Of a stretch of DNA of 64,000 bases, positions 8,424 to 17,757 are shown one piece after another (the first letter of the stretch is position 1; each line of letters begins with the position of its first letter). The notes below the pieces were generated by a model. It was not told the DNA's origin and did no database searches. It was given only the letters and a program-made list of their open reading frames with translations. The position numbers were made by a program, and so were the translations under genes. The DNA is from Thiohalocapsa sp964524185 (GTDB lineage: Bacteria; Pseudomonadota; Gammaproteobacteria; Chromatiales; Chromatiaceae): the NCBI GenBank assembly GCA_964524185.1, contig CAZGCI010000001.1, forward strand, positions 33,803 through 97,802, given 5' to 3'.

Positions 8424-9533
8424 GCGTGCGCGTTTGGGCTGTCGTCGTCGAGCGGCGGCGTCGGCGAGTTCCTCCAGCATCGGCACCGTATCGTCCCAGC
8501 CGATGCAAGCGTCCGTGATGCTCTGGCCGTAGCGCAGCGCCACGTCCGGCTGCAGGTCCTGGCGGCCCGCCACCAAATGGCTTTCGATCATCGCCCCGAT
8601 GATGCGCCCGTCGCCACGGGCGATTTGACCAGCAACGTCTTCGCAGACGCGCAGCTGTTTGGCGTGCTGCTTCCGGCTATTGGCGTGGCTGAAGTCGATC
8701 ATGATCTTCGGTTTGAGCCCCGCCGCTTCGATGGCCTCGGCGGCGATGTTCACGCTCTCCGTGTCGTAATTCGGCCGGCTGCCGCCGCGCAGGATGATGT
8801 GGGTGTCCAGGTTGCCGCGGGTGCTGAAGATCGCCGAGCGCCCGTCTTTGGTGAGCGACATGAAGACATGCGGTCGCGCAGCGGCATGGATGGCGTCGAT
8901 GGCGACCTTAATGCTCCCGTCGGTGGCGTTCTTGAAGCCCACCGGACAGGAGAGGCCGGAGGCGAGCTCGCGATGGCCCTGGCTTTCGGTGGTACGGGCG
9001 CCGATGGCACCCCAGCTCACGAGGTCGGCGATGTACTGCGGGCTGATCAGGTCGAGGAACTCCGTGCCCGCCGGTACGCCCAGCTCGTTGAGATCGAGCA
9101 GCAGTTTGCGAGCAAGCCCAAGCCCCCTGTTGATCTCGAAGCTGCCGTCGAGGTTCGGGTCGTTGATCAGGCCCTTCCAGCCGACGGTGGAGCGCGGCTT
9201 CTCGAAATAGACCCGCATCACGATCATCAGCCGGTCCGCCAGCGCATTGCGCAACTCGACCAGGCGGTGCGCATACTCCACGGCTGCGTCGGCATCATGC
9301 ACCGAGCACGGGCCTACCACCACCAACAGCCGGTCGTCGTCGCCGTGTAGGATGCGTTGGATCTCGCTGCGGGCGTGGAACACCGTCTCCGCTGCCAGGT
9401 CAGTGATGGGGAATTCGCGATGCAGATCCTTCGGCGCGATCACCTCCTTGATTTCGCGGATGCGTAGGTCGTCGGTCTCGGGGCGCATGGGTTGCGGGGC
9501 ACGTTCGCGTCGAATGGGTCGTGGGGCGCGCAT
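8421..9533 (-). CDS. aroG: 3-deoxy-7-phosphoheptulonate synthase (AroG/F/H type I)
   Basis: The enzyme condenses phosphoenolpyruvate with erythrose 4-phosphate, the first step of the shikimate pathway. The class I signature is clear: DDLRIREIKEVIAP near the start, then LVVVGPCSVHD, RVYFEKPRSTVGWKGLINDP, GARTTESQGHRELASGLS and IMIDFSHANS. The start is uncertain. The open frame reaches back to 9584, with in-frame ATGs at 9554, 9533 and 9488. Family homology begins at 9488, while GAGG just upstream favours 9533. A TATACT box at 9592-9597 makes the 9584 start unlikely. It may supply chorismate with aroC (27572). Confidence 0.93.
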   Translation of the reverse strand: MRAPRPIRRERAPQPMRPETDDLRIREIKEVIAPKDLHREFPITDLAAETVFHARSEIQRILHGDDDRLLVVVGPCSVHDADAAVEYAHRLVELRNALADRLMIVMRVYFEKPRSTVGWKGLINDPNLDGSFEINRGLGLARKLLLDLNELGVPAGTEFLDLISPQYIADLVSWGAIGARTTESQGHRELASGLSCPVGFKNATDGSIKVAIDAIHAAARPHVFMSLTKDGRSAIFSTRGNLDTHIILRGGSRPNYDTESVNIAAEAIEAAGLKPKIMIDFSHANSRKQHAKQLRVCEDVAGQIARGDGRIIGAMIESHLVAGRQDLQPDVALRYGQSITDACIGWDDTVPMLEELADAAARRRQPKRAR

Positions 9534-9591
9534 CGCCTCGGCCTTGGCCGACATCCGGCAACAGCAGCGACCGCCACTTGACAAGCCCGGC

Positions 9592-9597
9592 AGTATA
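9592..9597 (-). promoter_or_regulatory. Candidate -10 box for aroG
   Basis: On the minus strand this reads TATACT, one base from consensus, 58 bases upstream of the ATG at 9533. No good -35 is seen at the proper distance. Support is therefore modest. Confidence 0.35.
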
Positions 9598-9793
9598 ACC
9601 GATGGCTGGCCGTTGGGCGCCCTTCACGAGGGCCGAGACCCGGCCCTCAGCATGGCTCTTTGGCGTGTCGGCAGCATAAAATGACGGGCTTTTCCCGGTG
9701 CCTGCTGACGCCGCGCCGGTGTGTATTCACCGCCGCCTGCAGCCGGCGCCCGACCGCGCGCGCCGCGGCCATCTGAGAGACCAACGCTCTGCA

Positions 9794-10522
9794 ATGATTA
9801 ACGACGGATCTGGCCAAGGGCCAGGGCAACCGCCACGTGCCCGCAACAGTCCCCGACCCGCCAACCGCCGGCGCAACCGGCGCGACCAGGGCGAGCTCGA
9901 CACCTGGGCTGAAGAGATCTATTCGGCACCGCGAGACAAAGCCGCAGCGGCGGAAGGGGGCGAGGCCCGCGTCATCGTCAGCACCCGCCTGCGCAAGCCC
10001 AAGGTACACCTCACCGCGCCCACCACCGCCGCCCACGTGGATCTGCCGCGGTACATGGGCCGGTGGTATGAAATCGCCCGGCTGCCCTATTTCACCCAGC
10101 GCCGCTGCGCCAAGGACGTACACGCTGATTATGTGCTCGGCGATGACGGCATGGTGTATGTGACGAACCGGTGCACCCACCAGGACGGCGGCATCGGGGT
10201 CGCCAAAGGCGTGGCGAAGGTCGTTGACCAGGGCAGCAAGGCGCGGCTCGAGATCAGCTTCCGCACCCTCTACGGCGTGCACGTCCTTTGGGACGATTAC
10301 TGGATCATCGGTGTTGGTGCCGACTACGACTACGCACTGGTGGGGCAACCCACGCGCAAGCGGGCCTGGATCCTGTCTCGCGACCCGAGCCCGGAAGAGC
10401 GTCAGGTCCAACGCTGGCTCACAGAGTTCGCCGACAAGGGCTTCCCCGCCGGGGATTTCCTGCGGACGGTGCAGGAGAACGGCGCGGTCGCCGCGCCCCC
10501 AGCGGAAACAGCCGGCGCGTGA
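9794..10522 (+). CDS. Lipocalin (Blc-like) with basic N-terminal extension
   Basis: 242 residues from the ATG at 9794 (an upstream in-frame start at 9698 also exists). The C-terminal 150 residues are a bacterial lipocalin: the GxW-type motif YMGRWYEIARLPYF, then a strand-rich body and YALVGQPTRKRAWILSR near the end. Lipocalins bind small hydrophobic ligands. Most bacterial Blc proteins are outer-membrane lipoproteins, but here I see no signal peptide or lipobox. Instead the first 75 residues are charged and Arg/Pro/Gly-rich (ANRRRNRRDQGE). The protein is therefore predicted cytoplasmic, or its export signal is unrecognised. The gene stands alone. Confidence 0.83.
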   Translation: MINDGSGQGPGQPPRARNSPRPANRRRNRRDQGELDTWAEEIYSAPRDKAAAAEGGEARVIVSTRLRKPKVHLTAPTTAAHVDLPRYMGRWYEIARLPYFTQRRCAKDVHADYVLGDDGMVYVTNRCTHQDGGIGVAKGVAKVVDQGSKARLEISFRTLYGVHVLWDDYWIIGVGADYDYALVGQPTRKRAWILSRDPSPEERQVQRWLTEFADKGFPAGDFLRTVQENGAVAAPPAETAGA

Positions 10523-10932
10523 GGGTCGCGCCGTAAGGAACGGTTCACTCATCAGCGAAACAGGTCAGCCTGGCTGCCTCACCAGCGTCATTGTCGTTGT
10601 CGTCATCGACGTCCCGTCGACAATACCGTTGGCCTGCCGTTGCTCCAAGCGCCCCGCGCCAAGGCTTGCAGCGTTACCCGAAACGGCGCACTGCCTCTGC
10701 GATGACGACAACGACAACGGGTATACCGATTGTTTTTGACGCGTGACTAAGCAATTCGCCGGGGCTTGGCTGATGCGCGAGACGTGATCGGCGCGGCGCG
10801 TCGGGCCCGCGGCGCCAGGGCCGCACGGCGATACGGTATCCTCTGCACTCATCACGCTGTACGCGGCTGCCGTCCGCGCACCGGACGGCAGCCGTGTTGC
10901 GACGCCTAGTCCACAAGAGACCCCTGAAGCCG
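10523..10932. other. Gap between lipocalin gene and leuS
   Basis: About 410 bases without a credible gene. It holds the inverted-repeat element at 10591-10717. The rest is unremarkable, and I see no clear leuS promoter. Confidence 0.5.
10591..10717. repeat. 127-bp element bounded by 18-bp perfect inverted repeats
   Basis: TTGTCGTTGTCGTCATCG at 10591-10608 is the exact reverse complement of CGATGACGACAACGACAA at 10700-10717. The 91 bases between show no coding potential. It could be a small non-autonomous mobile element or a long mRNA stem. No target-site duplication is evident. Confidence 0.65.
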
Positions 10933-13515
10933 ATGCAGAGCGAGTACGATCCCGGCGCCATCGAGGTGGCGGCACAGCAGTATTGGGACACCCATCGCAC
11001 CTTCCGCGCCGTCGAGGACCAGACGCGCGAGAAGTTCTACTGCCTGTCCATGTTCCCTTACCCATCTGGGCGGCTGCACATGGGCCATGTGCGCAACTAC
11101 ACCATCGGTGACGTCATCGCCCGCTACGAGCGGATGCGCGGCAAGAACGTGCTCCAGCCCATGGGGTGGGACGCCTTCGGCCTGCCGGCGGAGAACGCCG
11201 CCATCAAGCACGGCATCCCCCCCTCGCAGTGGACGCGGGCGAACATCGAGGCCATGCAGGCGCAGCTCAAGCGCTTGGGCTTCGGCTACGACTGGGAGCG
11301 CGAGCTCGCCACCTGTGACCCGGACTACTACCGTTGGGAGCAGTGGCTCTTCACGCGGCTGATGGCGACCGAGCGCGAGCCAGGCAAGCCCCTCGCTTAT
11401 CGCGCCAAGGCCACCGTGAACTGGGACCCCGTGGACCAGACCGTACTGGCCAATGAGCAGGTCATCGACGGCCGCGGCTGGCGCTCGGGTGCACTCGTGG
11501 AGAAACGCGAGATCGAGCAATGGGCTGTGCGCATCACCGCTTATGCCCAAGAGCTCTTGGACGCCATCGATACGTTGGACGGCTGGCCGGAGCAGGTGCG
11601 CACCATGCAGCGCAACTGGATCGGCCGCTCCGAGGGCGTCTACATGGAGTTCGGCATCGAGCATGACGCGGCCACCTTGGGCATCTATACCACCCGCCCG
11701 GACACGGTGATGGGCGTCACCTACGTCGCCGTCGCGGCCGAGCATCCGCTGGCCCGCGCCCGTGCCGAGCAGGACGCGGAGCTTGCTGCGTTCATCGACG
11801 CCTGTCGCCGCGGCGGCACCACGGAGGCGGAGCTGGAGACCATGGAGAAGAAGGGCCACCGCCTCGGCCTCAACGCGCTGCACCCCATCACCGGTGAGCC
11901 GGTGCCGATCTTCGCCGCCAATTTCGTGCTGATGGGCTATGGCACGGGCGCCGTCATGGCCGTGCCGGCGCATGACCAGCGCGACTGGGATTTCGCCGAG
12001 CGCTATGGCATCCCCAAGAAACAGGTCGTCGTCAGCGCCGACGACAGCCCCTGCGGCATCGACGCCGGCGCCTATGTGGACAAAGGCGTGCTCGTCGACT
12101 CCGCCCCCTTCGACGGCCTCACCTCCGAGCAGGCCTTCGACGCCATCGCCGACTGGCTCGCTGAGCGCGGTAGGGGCGAAAAGCGCGTCAACTTCAGGTT
12201 GCGTGATTGGGGCGTGTCGCGCCAGCGCTACTGGGGCTGCCCCATCCCCGTGGTCCATACGCCCGACGGCGGCGTGCGCCCGGAGACCGACCTGCCCGTC
12301 CGGCTACCGGAGGACGTGGTCGTCGACGGATCAGGCTCCCCGCTCAAAAAGATGGAGTCTTTCTCGAAGCTCGCCGACGGCGAATGTCGAGAGACCGACA
12401 CCTTCGACACCTTCTTCGAGTCGAGTTGGTACTACGCCCGCTACTGCTCAGCGGACTGCGACACAGCCATGCTGGATGATCGCGCCAAGTACTGGCTGCC
12501 GGTGGATCAGTACGTTGGCGGTGTCGAGCATGCCGTGCTGCACCTGCTCTATGCGCGTTTCTTCCACAAGCTGATGCGCGACGCGGGGCTCGTGGATTGC
12601 GATGAGCCCTTCGCCAATCTGCTCACCCAGGGCATGGTCGTCGCCGAGACTTGGTACCGCGAAGACGCTGACGGCAAGCGCACTTGGTACAACCCGGCGG
12701 AGGTGGCTGTGACCCGGGACGACAAGGGTAAGCTCCTCGGCGGCGTGCTCATCGCCGACGGCCAGCCCGTGACCTTCGGCGGCATCGAGAAGATGTCGAA
12801 GAGCAAGAACAACGGCGTGGACCCGGAGGCACTCATCGAGCGATACGGTGCCGATACCGTGCGGCTCTACACCATGTTTACGGCGCCGCCGGAGCAGTCC
12901 TTGGAGTGGTCGGACGAGGGCGTCGAGGGTGCCGCGCGCTTCCTGCGCCGGCTGTGGTCACTGGCGGCGGGGGCCGCAGACGTCGTGCGCACGGCGCCGC
13001 CGCCGAGCAGCGCCGACGCAGCCGTGGCGGATGCCCGCCGCGACATCCACGCAGCGCTGAAGAAGGCCCTGTTCGACTACGAGCGCCGTCAGTTCAACAC
13101 CGTGGTCTCCGGCTGCATGACCATCGTTAACGTATTGTATAAGCTCGATGCCGCGGCGGCGCCCCCGCAGGCGGCCGTGCTGCGCGAAGGGCTCGGTATC
13201 GTGCTGCGTTTGCTCGCGCCCATCGCACCGCATGTGGCCCATCACCTGTGGCGGGAGCTGGGCCTCGGCGACGACGTGCTCGCCGCCGGCTGGCCTGCGG
13301 TGGACGCGGACGCCCTGGCCCAGGACAGCATCCAATACGTGGTTCAGGTCAATGGCAAGGTGCGTGGTAAGGTGCAGGTGCCGGCAGACGCAGATCAAGA
13401 CGCCGTCGAGGCAGCCGCACTCGCCGACGAAAATGTGCGGCGCTTCACCGATGGGGTGAGCGTCCGCAAGGTCATCGTCGTGCCCAACAAGCTGGTGAAC
13501 GTGGTGGCCAAATGA
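10933..13515 (+). CDS. leuS: Leucyl-tRNA synthetase
   Basis: 860 residues, the same length as the E. coli enzyme, when started at ATG 10933 (MQSEYDPGAIE). The class I HIGH motif appears as HMGH in PYPSGRLHMGHVRNYT and the KMSKS motif is intact in GGIEKMSKSKNNGVDP. The editing (CP1) domain contains a TTRPDT threonine-rich stretch that hydrolyses mischarged tRNA. The C-terminal half has the anticodon-binding and leucine-specific domains. It acts in the cytoplasm, charging tRNA-Leu. Its TGA overlaps the lptE start, matching the common leuS-lptE-holA order. Confidence 0.97.
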   Translation: MQSEYDPGAIEVAAQQYWDTHRTFRAVEDQTREKFYCLSMFPYPSGRLHMGHVRNYTIGDVIARYERMRGKNVLQPMGWDAFGLPAENAAIKHGIPPSQWTRANIEAMQAQLKRLGFGYDWERELATCDPDYYRWEQWLFTRLMATEREPGKPLAYRAKATVNWDPVDQTVLANEQVIDGRGWRSGALVEKREIEQWAVRITAYAQELLDAIDTLDGWPEQVRTMQRNWIGRSEGVYMEFGIEHDAATLGIYTTRPDTVMGVTYVAVAAEHPLARARAEQDAELAAFIDACRRGGTTEAELETMEKKGHRLGLNALHPITGEPVPIFAANFVLMGYGTGAVMAVPAHDQRDWDFAERYGIPKKQVVVSADDSPCGIDAGAYVDKGVLVDSAPFDGLTSEQAFDAIADWLAERGRGEKRVNFRLRDWGVSRQRYWGCPIPVVHTPDGGVRPETDLPVRLPEDVVVDGSGSPLKKMESFSKLADGECRETDTFDTFFESSWYYARYCSADCDTAMLDDRAKYWLPVDQYVGGVEHAVLHLLYARFFHKLMRDAGLVDCDEPFANLLTQGMVVAETWYREDADGKRTWYNPAEVAVTRDDKGKLLGGVLIADGQPVTFGGIEKMSKSKNNGVDPEALIERYGADTVRLYTMFTAPPEQSLEWSDEGVEGAARFLRRLWSLAAGAADVVRTAPPPSSADAAVADARRDIHAALKKALFDYERRQFNTVVSGCMTIVNVLYKLDAAAAPPQAAVLREGLGIVLRLLAPIAPHVAHHLWRELGLGDDVLAAGWPAVDADALAQDSIQYVVQVNGKVRGKVQVPADADQDAVEAAALADENVRRFTDGVSVRKVIVVPNKLVNVVAK

Positions 13516-14072
13516 TGACCCGACGCGTTGCCGCCCGCCCAAGGGCTCGGTGGCGCCTGGGGCGGGTGCCCCTCCTCATGACGTTGGGCGTCTTTGCTGT
13601 CCTGACCGCCAGCGGCTGCGGCTTTCAGTTGCGCGGGGCCGTGGACATCCCGCCCGGTTTGAGTCCGGTCTTCGTCCGCGGTGGCGGTCTCGTGGGGCAG
13701 AGCGTCGAGGCGCGACTCGCCGGCAGCGGCGTCCCCAGTACCCGCCAGGCGAATGATGCCGGCTTGATCATCGATATCCTGGCCGAGAACCGCGATGCGC
13801 GTGTCGTAGCCCTGGACCAGGACGGCAAGGCGCTCGCGTACATGCTCACCTATCGCGTGCGCTTCGCTGCCACCGACGCCGCCGGCGTCGCTGTCATCGA
13901 GCCGCAGACGCTCACGCTGGACCGCACCTTCGACGATAACCCGGACGTGGCCGTGCTCGGACAGGAGCTGGAGCGGGACATCATCTACGCCGACATGGCG
14001 GACGACGCGGCAGATCAGTTGCTGCTGCGGCTGCGGGCTGTGCTGCGGCAGCGTGCAAGCACGGCCGCCTGA
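13512..14072 (+). CDS. lptE: LptE, outer-membrane lipoprotein of LPS assembly
   Basis: 186 residues. A signal peptide ends in a lipobox, LTASGC, with the lipidated cysteine at C36, followed by the typical GFQLRG start of the mature LptE/RlpB family. LptE plugs the LptD barrel and helps place lipopolysaccharide in the outer leaflet of the outer membrane. It overlaps leuS by 4 bases and is followed by holA after 87 bases. The other Lpt genes of the window (lptC, lptA, lptB) are at 48962-50858. Confidence 0.93.
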   Translation: MMTRRVAARPRARWRLGRVPLLMTLGVFAVLTASGCGFQLRGAVDIPPGLSPVFVRGGGLVGQSVEARLAGSGVPSTRQANDAGLIIDILAENRDARVVALDQDGKALAYMLTYRVRFAATDAAGVAVIEPQTLTLDRTFDDNPDVAVLGQELERDIIYADMADDAADQLLLRLRAVLRQRASTAA

Positions 14073-14159
14073 CGGGCCAACGGTGGTTGTGTGTGCGGCT
14101 CTGGTGGTACCTTCAGACCTTCGCGCCCGTCTTGAGCAAAACAGGCTGACGCACCGAAT

Positions 14160-15173
14160 ATGCGACTCGATCCCTCCCAGCTCGCGGCCTCGCTGCAGCA
14201 ACCGCCGGCGCGGGCCTATCTGCTCTTCGGCGATGAGCCCCTTCAGCTCGGCGAGGCCGCCGACACGGTGCGCGCCGCCGCGCGGGCGCACGGCTTCGGC
14301 GAGCGCACGTGTCTGGAGGCCGACGCGCAGTGGGACTGGTCCGCGCTGGACCATGCCGCTGCATCGCTGTCGTTGTTCGCGCAGCGGCGGCTGGTGGAGG
14401 TCAGGCTGGCCGGGGAGGGTGTGGGCAACGATGGCGCCAAGGCCATTCGGCGCTATTGCGACCGGGGGGCAGACGATGTGTTGTTGCTCCTCATCGCACC
14501 ACGCCTCGATTGGAAGACACTGTCGTCGAAATGGGCGCAGGCCCTAGATGCCGCAGGTGTCATCGTGCAGGTACGCCAACCCCAGGGTCGGCGCCTGCAG
14601 GAGTGGCTCCGCGACAGGCTTAGCCGTGTCGGTTTCCGGCCGACGGATGAGGCCCTGATGCTGCTCGCCGAGCGCGTGGAGGGGAATCTGTTGGCGGCCG
14701 CACAGGAGATTGAAAAGCTCGGCCTACTGCGCGAGCCGGGGCCGCTCGATGCCGAGGCCCTGTTGGGGAGTGTCTACGACAGCGCCCGCTACGATCTCTT
14801 CGACCTCACCAACGCCGCCACCGCCGGCGACCGTGGCCGGGTGGACCGCGTGCTGCGGGCCCTGCGCGCCGAAGACACCGCACCGCCACTGGTACTCTGG
14901 GTGCTCGCGCGGGAGCTGCGTAAGCTGGCGGCGCTTGGCTTCGCGCTCGCCAATCGCGGTGACAGCGCCGGCGTGCTGCGCGAGTACAGGGTGCCGGAGT
15001 CCCGCCGCGGCGTGACCCTGGCCACCGCTAGCCGCCTCCCGCTGCCGACGCTATGGGACCTGCTGGCGCGCTGTGCCGATGCCGACCTCGCCATCAAAGG
15101 GCGCAGCAGCGCTGATCCCTGGGCGCTGTTCGGTGACATCGCCGATGGCTTGGCGGCGGCCGCGGCGGGCTGA
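14160..15173 (+). CDS. holA: DNA polymerase III delta subunit
   Basis: 337 residues, close to the E. coli length of 343. The N-terminus shows the HolA pattern (AYLLFGDEPLQLGEAADTVR), in which the delta subunit uses an AAA+-like fold without a working P-loop. It opens the beta sliding clamp as part of the clamp loader. Position after leuS and lptE is the standard gammaproteobacterial arrangement and supports the call. Confidence 0.94.
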   Translation: MRLDPSQLAASLQQPPARAYLLFGDEPLQLGEAADTVRAAARAHGFGERTCLEADAQWDWSALDHAAASLSLFAQRRLVEVRLAGEGVGNDGAKAIRRYCDRGADDVLLLLIAPRLDWKTLSSKWAQALDAAGVIVQVRQPQGRRLQEWLRDRLSRVGFRPTDEALMLLAERVEGNLLAAAQEIEKLGLLREPGPLDAEALLGSVYDSARYDLFDLTNAATAGDRGRVDRVLRALRAEDTAPPLVLWVLARELRKLAALGFALANRGDSAGVLREYRVPESRRGVTLATASRLPLPTLWDLLARCADADLAIKGRSSADPWALFGDIADGLAAAAAG

Positions 15174-15322
15174 GTCAGCACGGGGCAGCGCCGGGCAGCC
15201 CGCGCCGACCTATGACCCCTGCTCGGTGCCCCGCCGGAACCGGGGTGCATCGGGCTTTCGCTGCGCCTTGCCCTCATGGACAATGCGACGTTAGAAGCAA
15301 CGTGTTGCGGGGGAGTTCGATC

Positions 15323-16597
15323 ATGCCCGAGTCCCAGATCACCGATGTGGCTGCCTACATGCGCTCGGTGGGCGAGCGCGCACGCGCCGCCGCCCGTGCC
15401 ATGGCCCGGGCAGAGACGGCCGCCAAGGATGCCGCACTGAGCGCCATCGCTGCGGCCCTGGATGACGCCCGCGATGCGCTGGGCCAAGCCAATGCCGCGG
15501 ACCTGGAGGCGGGCGCGGCCAAAGGCCTCGATGCAGCCCTCTTGGACCGCTTAGCGCTGACGCCTGGGCGTATCAACGCCATGATCGAGGGCCTGCACCA
15601 GATCGCCGGGCTGCCGGACCCGGTGGGTGCCATCACCGATCTCAACTATCGGCCGACGGGCATTCAGGTGGGCCGCATGCGGGTGCCGCTCGGGGTGGTG
15701 GGCATCATCTATGAGTCCCGGCCCAACGTCACCGCGGACGCCGCCGCGCTCTGTCTCAAGTCGGGCAACGCGGCGGTGCTGCGGGGCGGCTCGGAGGCCT
15801 TCAACTCCAATCGCGCCATCGCCGATTGCATCCAGCGCGGGCTGGCGGCTGCTGAACTGCCGGAAGATGCGGTGCAGGTGGTGGCAACGACAGACCGCGC
15901 CGCGGTCGGGGCCATGATTACCCGCCCGGAGCACATCGACGTCATCATCCCCCGCGGCGGCAAGGGCCTCATCGAGCGCATCAGCCGCGATGCCCGCGTG
16001 CCGGTCATCAAGCACCTGGACGGCATCTGTCACGTCTATGTGGACGATCGCGCGGACCTCGATAAGGCGCTGGCGGTGGCCGTCAACGCCAAGACCCAGC
16101 GCTTCGGCACCTGCAACACCCTCGAGACACTGCTGGTGGCAGCGCCCGTCGCCGGCGCGTTTTTGCCGCGGGTCGGCGCGGAGCTCGTCGCCGCCGGCGT
16201 GGAGCTGCGCGGTTGCGAGCGGACCCGTGCCCTGCTGGGCGACGCTGTGGCGGCCACGGCGGCGGATTGGGATACGGAGTACTTGGCGCCTATTCTCGCA
16301 ATCCGGGTGGTGGACGACCTGGACGCCGCCATCGACCATATCGAGCGTCACGGCTCCCGCCACACGGACAGTATCGTCACCGAGGATTACGGCCGCGCTC
16401 GGCGCTTCCTACGAGAGGTGGACTCGAGCTCCGTAATGGTGAATGCCTCCACCCGTTTCGCCGACGGCTTCGAGTACGGTCTCGGCGCCGAGATCGGCAT
16501 CAGCACCGACAAGTTTCATGCCCGCGGCCCGGTGGGCCTGGAAGGGCTCACGTCCCAAAAGTTCATCGTCTTGGGCGATGGCCACGTGCGCCGTTGA
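15323..16597 (+). CDS. proA: Gamma-glutamyl phosphate reductase
   Basis: 424 residues from ATG 15323, which has a GGGGGAG ribosome-binding site 8 bases upstream; an in-frame start at 15212 lacks support. ProA reduces gamma-glutamyl phosphate to glutamate semialdehyde with NADPH in proline synthesis. The aldehyde-dehydrogenase fold is clear: VVGIIYESRPNVTADAAALC, the catalytic cysteine C264 in FGTCNTLETLLV, and SSSVMVNASTRFADGFEYG near the end. proB is not in the window. Confidence 0.96.
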   Translation: MPESQITDVAAYMRSVGERARAAARAMARAETAAKDAALSAIAAALDDARDALGQANAADLEAGAAKGLDAALLDRLALTPGRINAMIEGLHQIAGLPDPVGAITDLNYRPTGIQVGRMRVPLGVVGIIYESRPNVTADAAALCLKSGNAAVLRGGSEAFNSNRAIADCIQRGLAAAELPEDAVQVVATTDRAAVGAMITRPEHIDVIIPRGGKGLIERISRDARVPVIKHLDGICHVYVDDRADLDKALAVAVNAKTQRFGTCNTLETLLVAAPVAGAFLPRVGAELVAAGVELRGCERTRALLGDAVAATAADWDTEYLAPILAIRVVDDLDAAIDHIERHGSRHTDSIVTEDYGRARRFLREVDSSSVMVNASTRFADGFEYGLGAEIGISTDKFHARGPVGLEGLTSQKFIVLGDGHVRR

Positions 16598-16974
16598 GTC
16601 CACGGAGGATGACCGCCGCAAGCCGAGCCGTCGCTCCGGCGCGGGTTTTCTGCTATGTTCAGGCCATCAGCGAAGCCAGCAAACGCCTGATTGATCGCAC
16701 GCGTATCGTGCACAGCAGCCACGCTCAAATCCAACCTCTTTCTAAGACCCCAGTGCCGGCTGCCCCAGCAGGGCCGCGAGCCCGCCCGGGCGGTGACCAC
16801 AGCGGGACGCAGGTCTTTCAGGACGTGCTTGGGCTGCAGCCGGCAAGGCGCCCGGCACTCCGTCGGACCCAGCAGATCCACTCCCTGCGGCGGCATGCTC
16901 CCTAGCGAGCGCAGCATCGCCGCCGGGCCGGCTTGGCTGGCGGCGCCCTGCGCTGCGGCGGCAGCCGCGTCGAC
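16598..16974. other. Gap between proA and nadD
   Basis: About 377 bases without a credible gene on either strand. TGCTATGTT at 16651-16659 resembles an extended -10 element, but no matching -35 is present. Nothing else is recognised. Confidence 0.4.
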
Positions 16975-17757
16975 ATGATCGGTCTCTTCGGTGGCACCTT
17001 CGATCCGGTGCATTTCGGACACCTGCGCACGGCGCTGGAGGTGCAGGAGGCGCTTGGGCTGCGCGAGGTGCGCCTGCTGCCGCTCAATGTCGCCGTGCAT
17101 CGCGCCCAGCCCGCCGCAACGGGTGCGCTGCGGCTCAGGATGCTCCAGGCCGCCGTGGCCCAAACCCCCGCACTGGTGGCCGACAACCGGGAGCTGTGCC
17201 GCCCAGGCCGCTCTTATACCGTGGATACGCTGAGCGAATTCCGCGCAGCGCTGGGGCCCGATGTGCCGCTGTGTCTATTGATCGGCGGCGACGCCTTCAA
17301 TGCCTTCTTCGAGTGGCATCGGCCCCGGGACATTTTGGGACTCGCACACCTCGCCGTGATGCACCGCCCTGGCAGTCCGCAGCCGCGCGATGCCGCCCTG
17401 CGTGCGGAGCTGGAGCACCGCCGCGCAGAGCAGGCAGGGGATTTGCAAGCGGCGCCCGCGGGGCGCATCTGGCTGCAATCGGTGACGCAGCTCGATATCT
17501 CATCGACTCGGATCCGCCGCGCCATCGCGAGCGGACGCAGCGCGCGCTTCCTCTTGCCTGATCCGGTACTGGATATGGCCCTCGCCGCTGGCTGTTACGC
17601 CGATGCGGCCTTGTTGGCCGATTCCGATACGGCGGGCCCAGAAACAGCGGGCCCAGAAACAGCGGGCCCAGAAACAGCGGGTCCAGAAGCGTCAGGCCCA
17701 GACGCAGCAGCACCCAACTCCGAATCTCCAGTCCAGAGGGGACATAATGCAGCTTGA
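16975..17757 (+). CDS. nadD: Nicotinate-nucleotide adenylyltransferase with repeat-rich tail
   Basis: 260 residues from ATG 16975. The start MIGLFGGTFDPVHFGH holds the nucleotidyltransferase (T/H)xGH motif, and DISSTRIRRAI carries the ISSTxIR motif. NadD transfers AMP from ATP to nicotinate mononucleotide in NAD synthesis. The protein is about 45 residues longer than E. coli NadD. The extra C-terminal tail is made of ETAGP repeats encoded by 15-base tandem units at 17632-17706. It overlaps rsfS by 11 bases, and the nadD-rsfS pairing is widespread. Confidence 0.95.
   Translation: MIGLFGGTFDPVHFGHLRTALEVQEALGLREVRLLPLNVAVHRAQPAATGALRLRMLQAAVAQTPALVADNRELCRPGRSYTVDTLSEFRAALGPDVPLCLLIGGDAFNAFFEWHRPRDILGLAHLAVMHRPGSPQPRDAALRAELEHRRAEQAGDLQAAPAGRIWLQSVTQLDISSTRIRRAIASGRSARFLLPDPVLDMALAAGCYADAALLADSDTAGPETAGPETAGPETAGPEASGPDAAAPNSESPVQRGHNAA
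17632..17706 (+). repeat. 15-base tandem repeat in the 3' end of nadD
   Basis: Three identical units of GCGGGCCCAGAAACA (17632-17676) are followed by two degenerate units. Each unit adds five residues (ETAGP type) to the NadD tail. Copy-number change would keep the frame. Confidence 0.9.

Noticed and set aside
9578..9599. TTGACA and TATAAC on the plus strand as a promoter for the lipocalin
   Set aside because: The spacer is only 10 bases, too short for a sigma-70 promoter.
10906..12258. 450-codon open frame on the minus strand inside leuS
   Set aside because: It is the exact antisense of a strongly conserved gene in GC-rich DNA; the translation shows no family motif and low complexity typical of shadow frames.
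17632..17706. Possible CRISPR-like array
   Set aside because: The units are directly adjacent without spacers and lie within a coding frame, so this is a simple tandem repeat.
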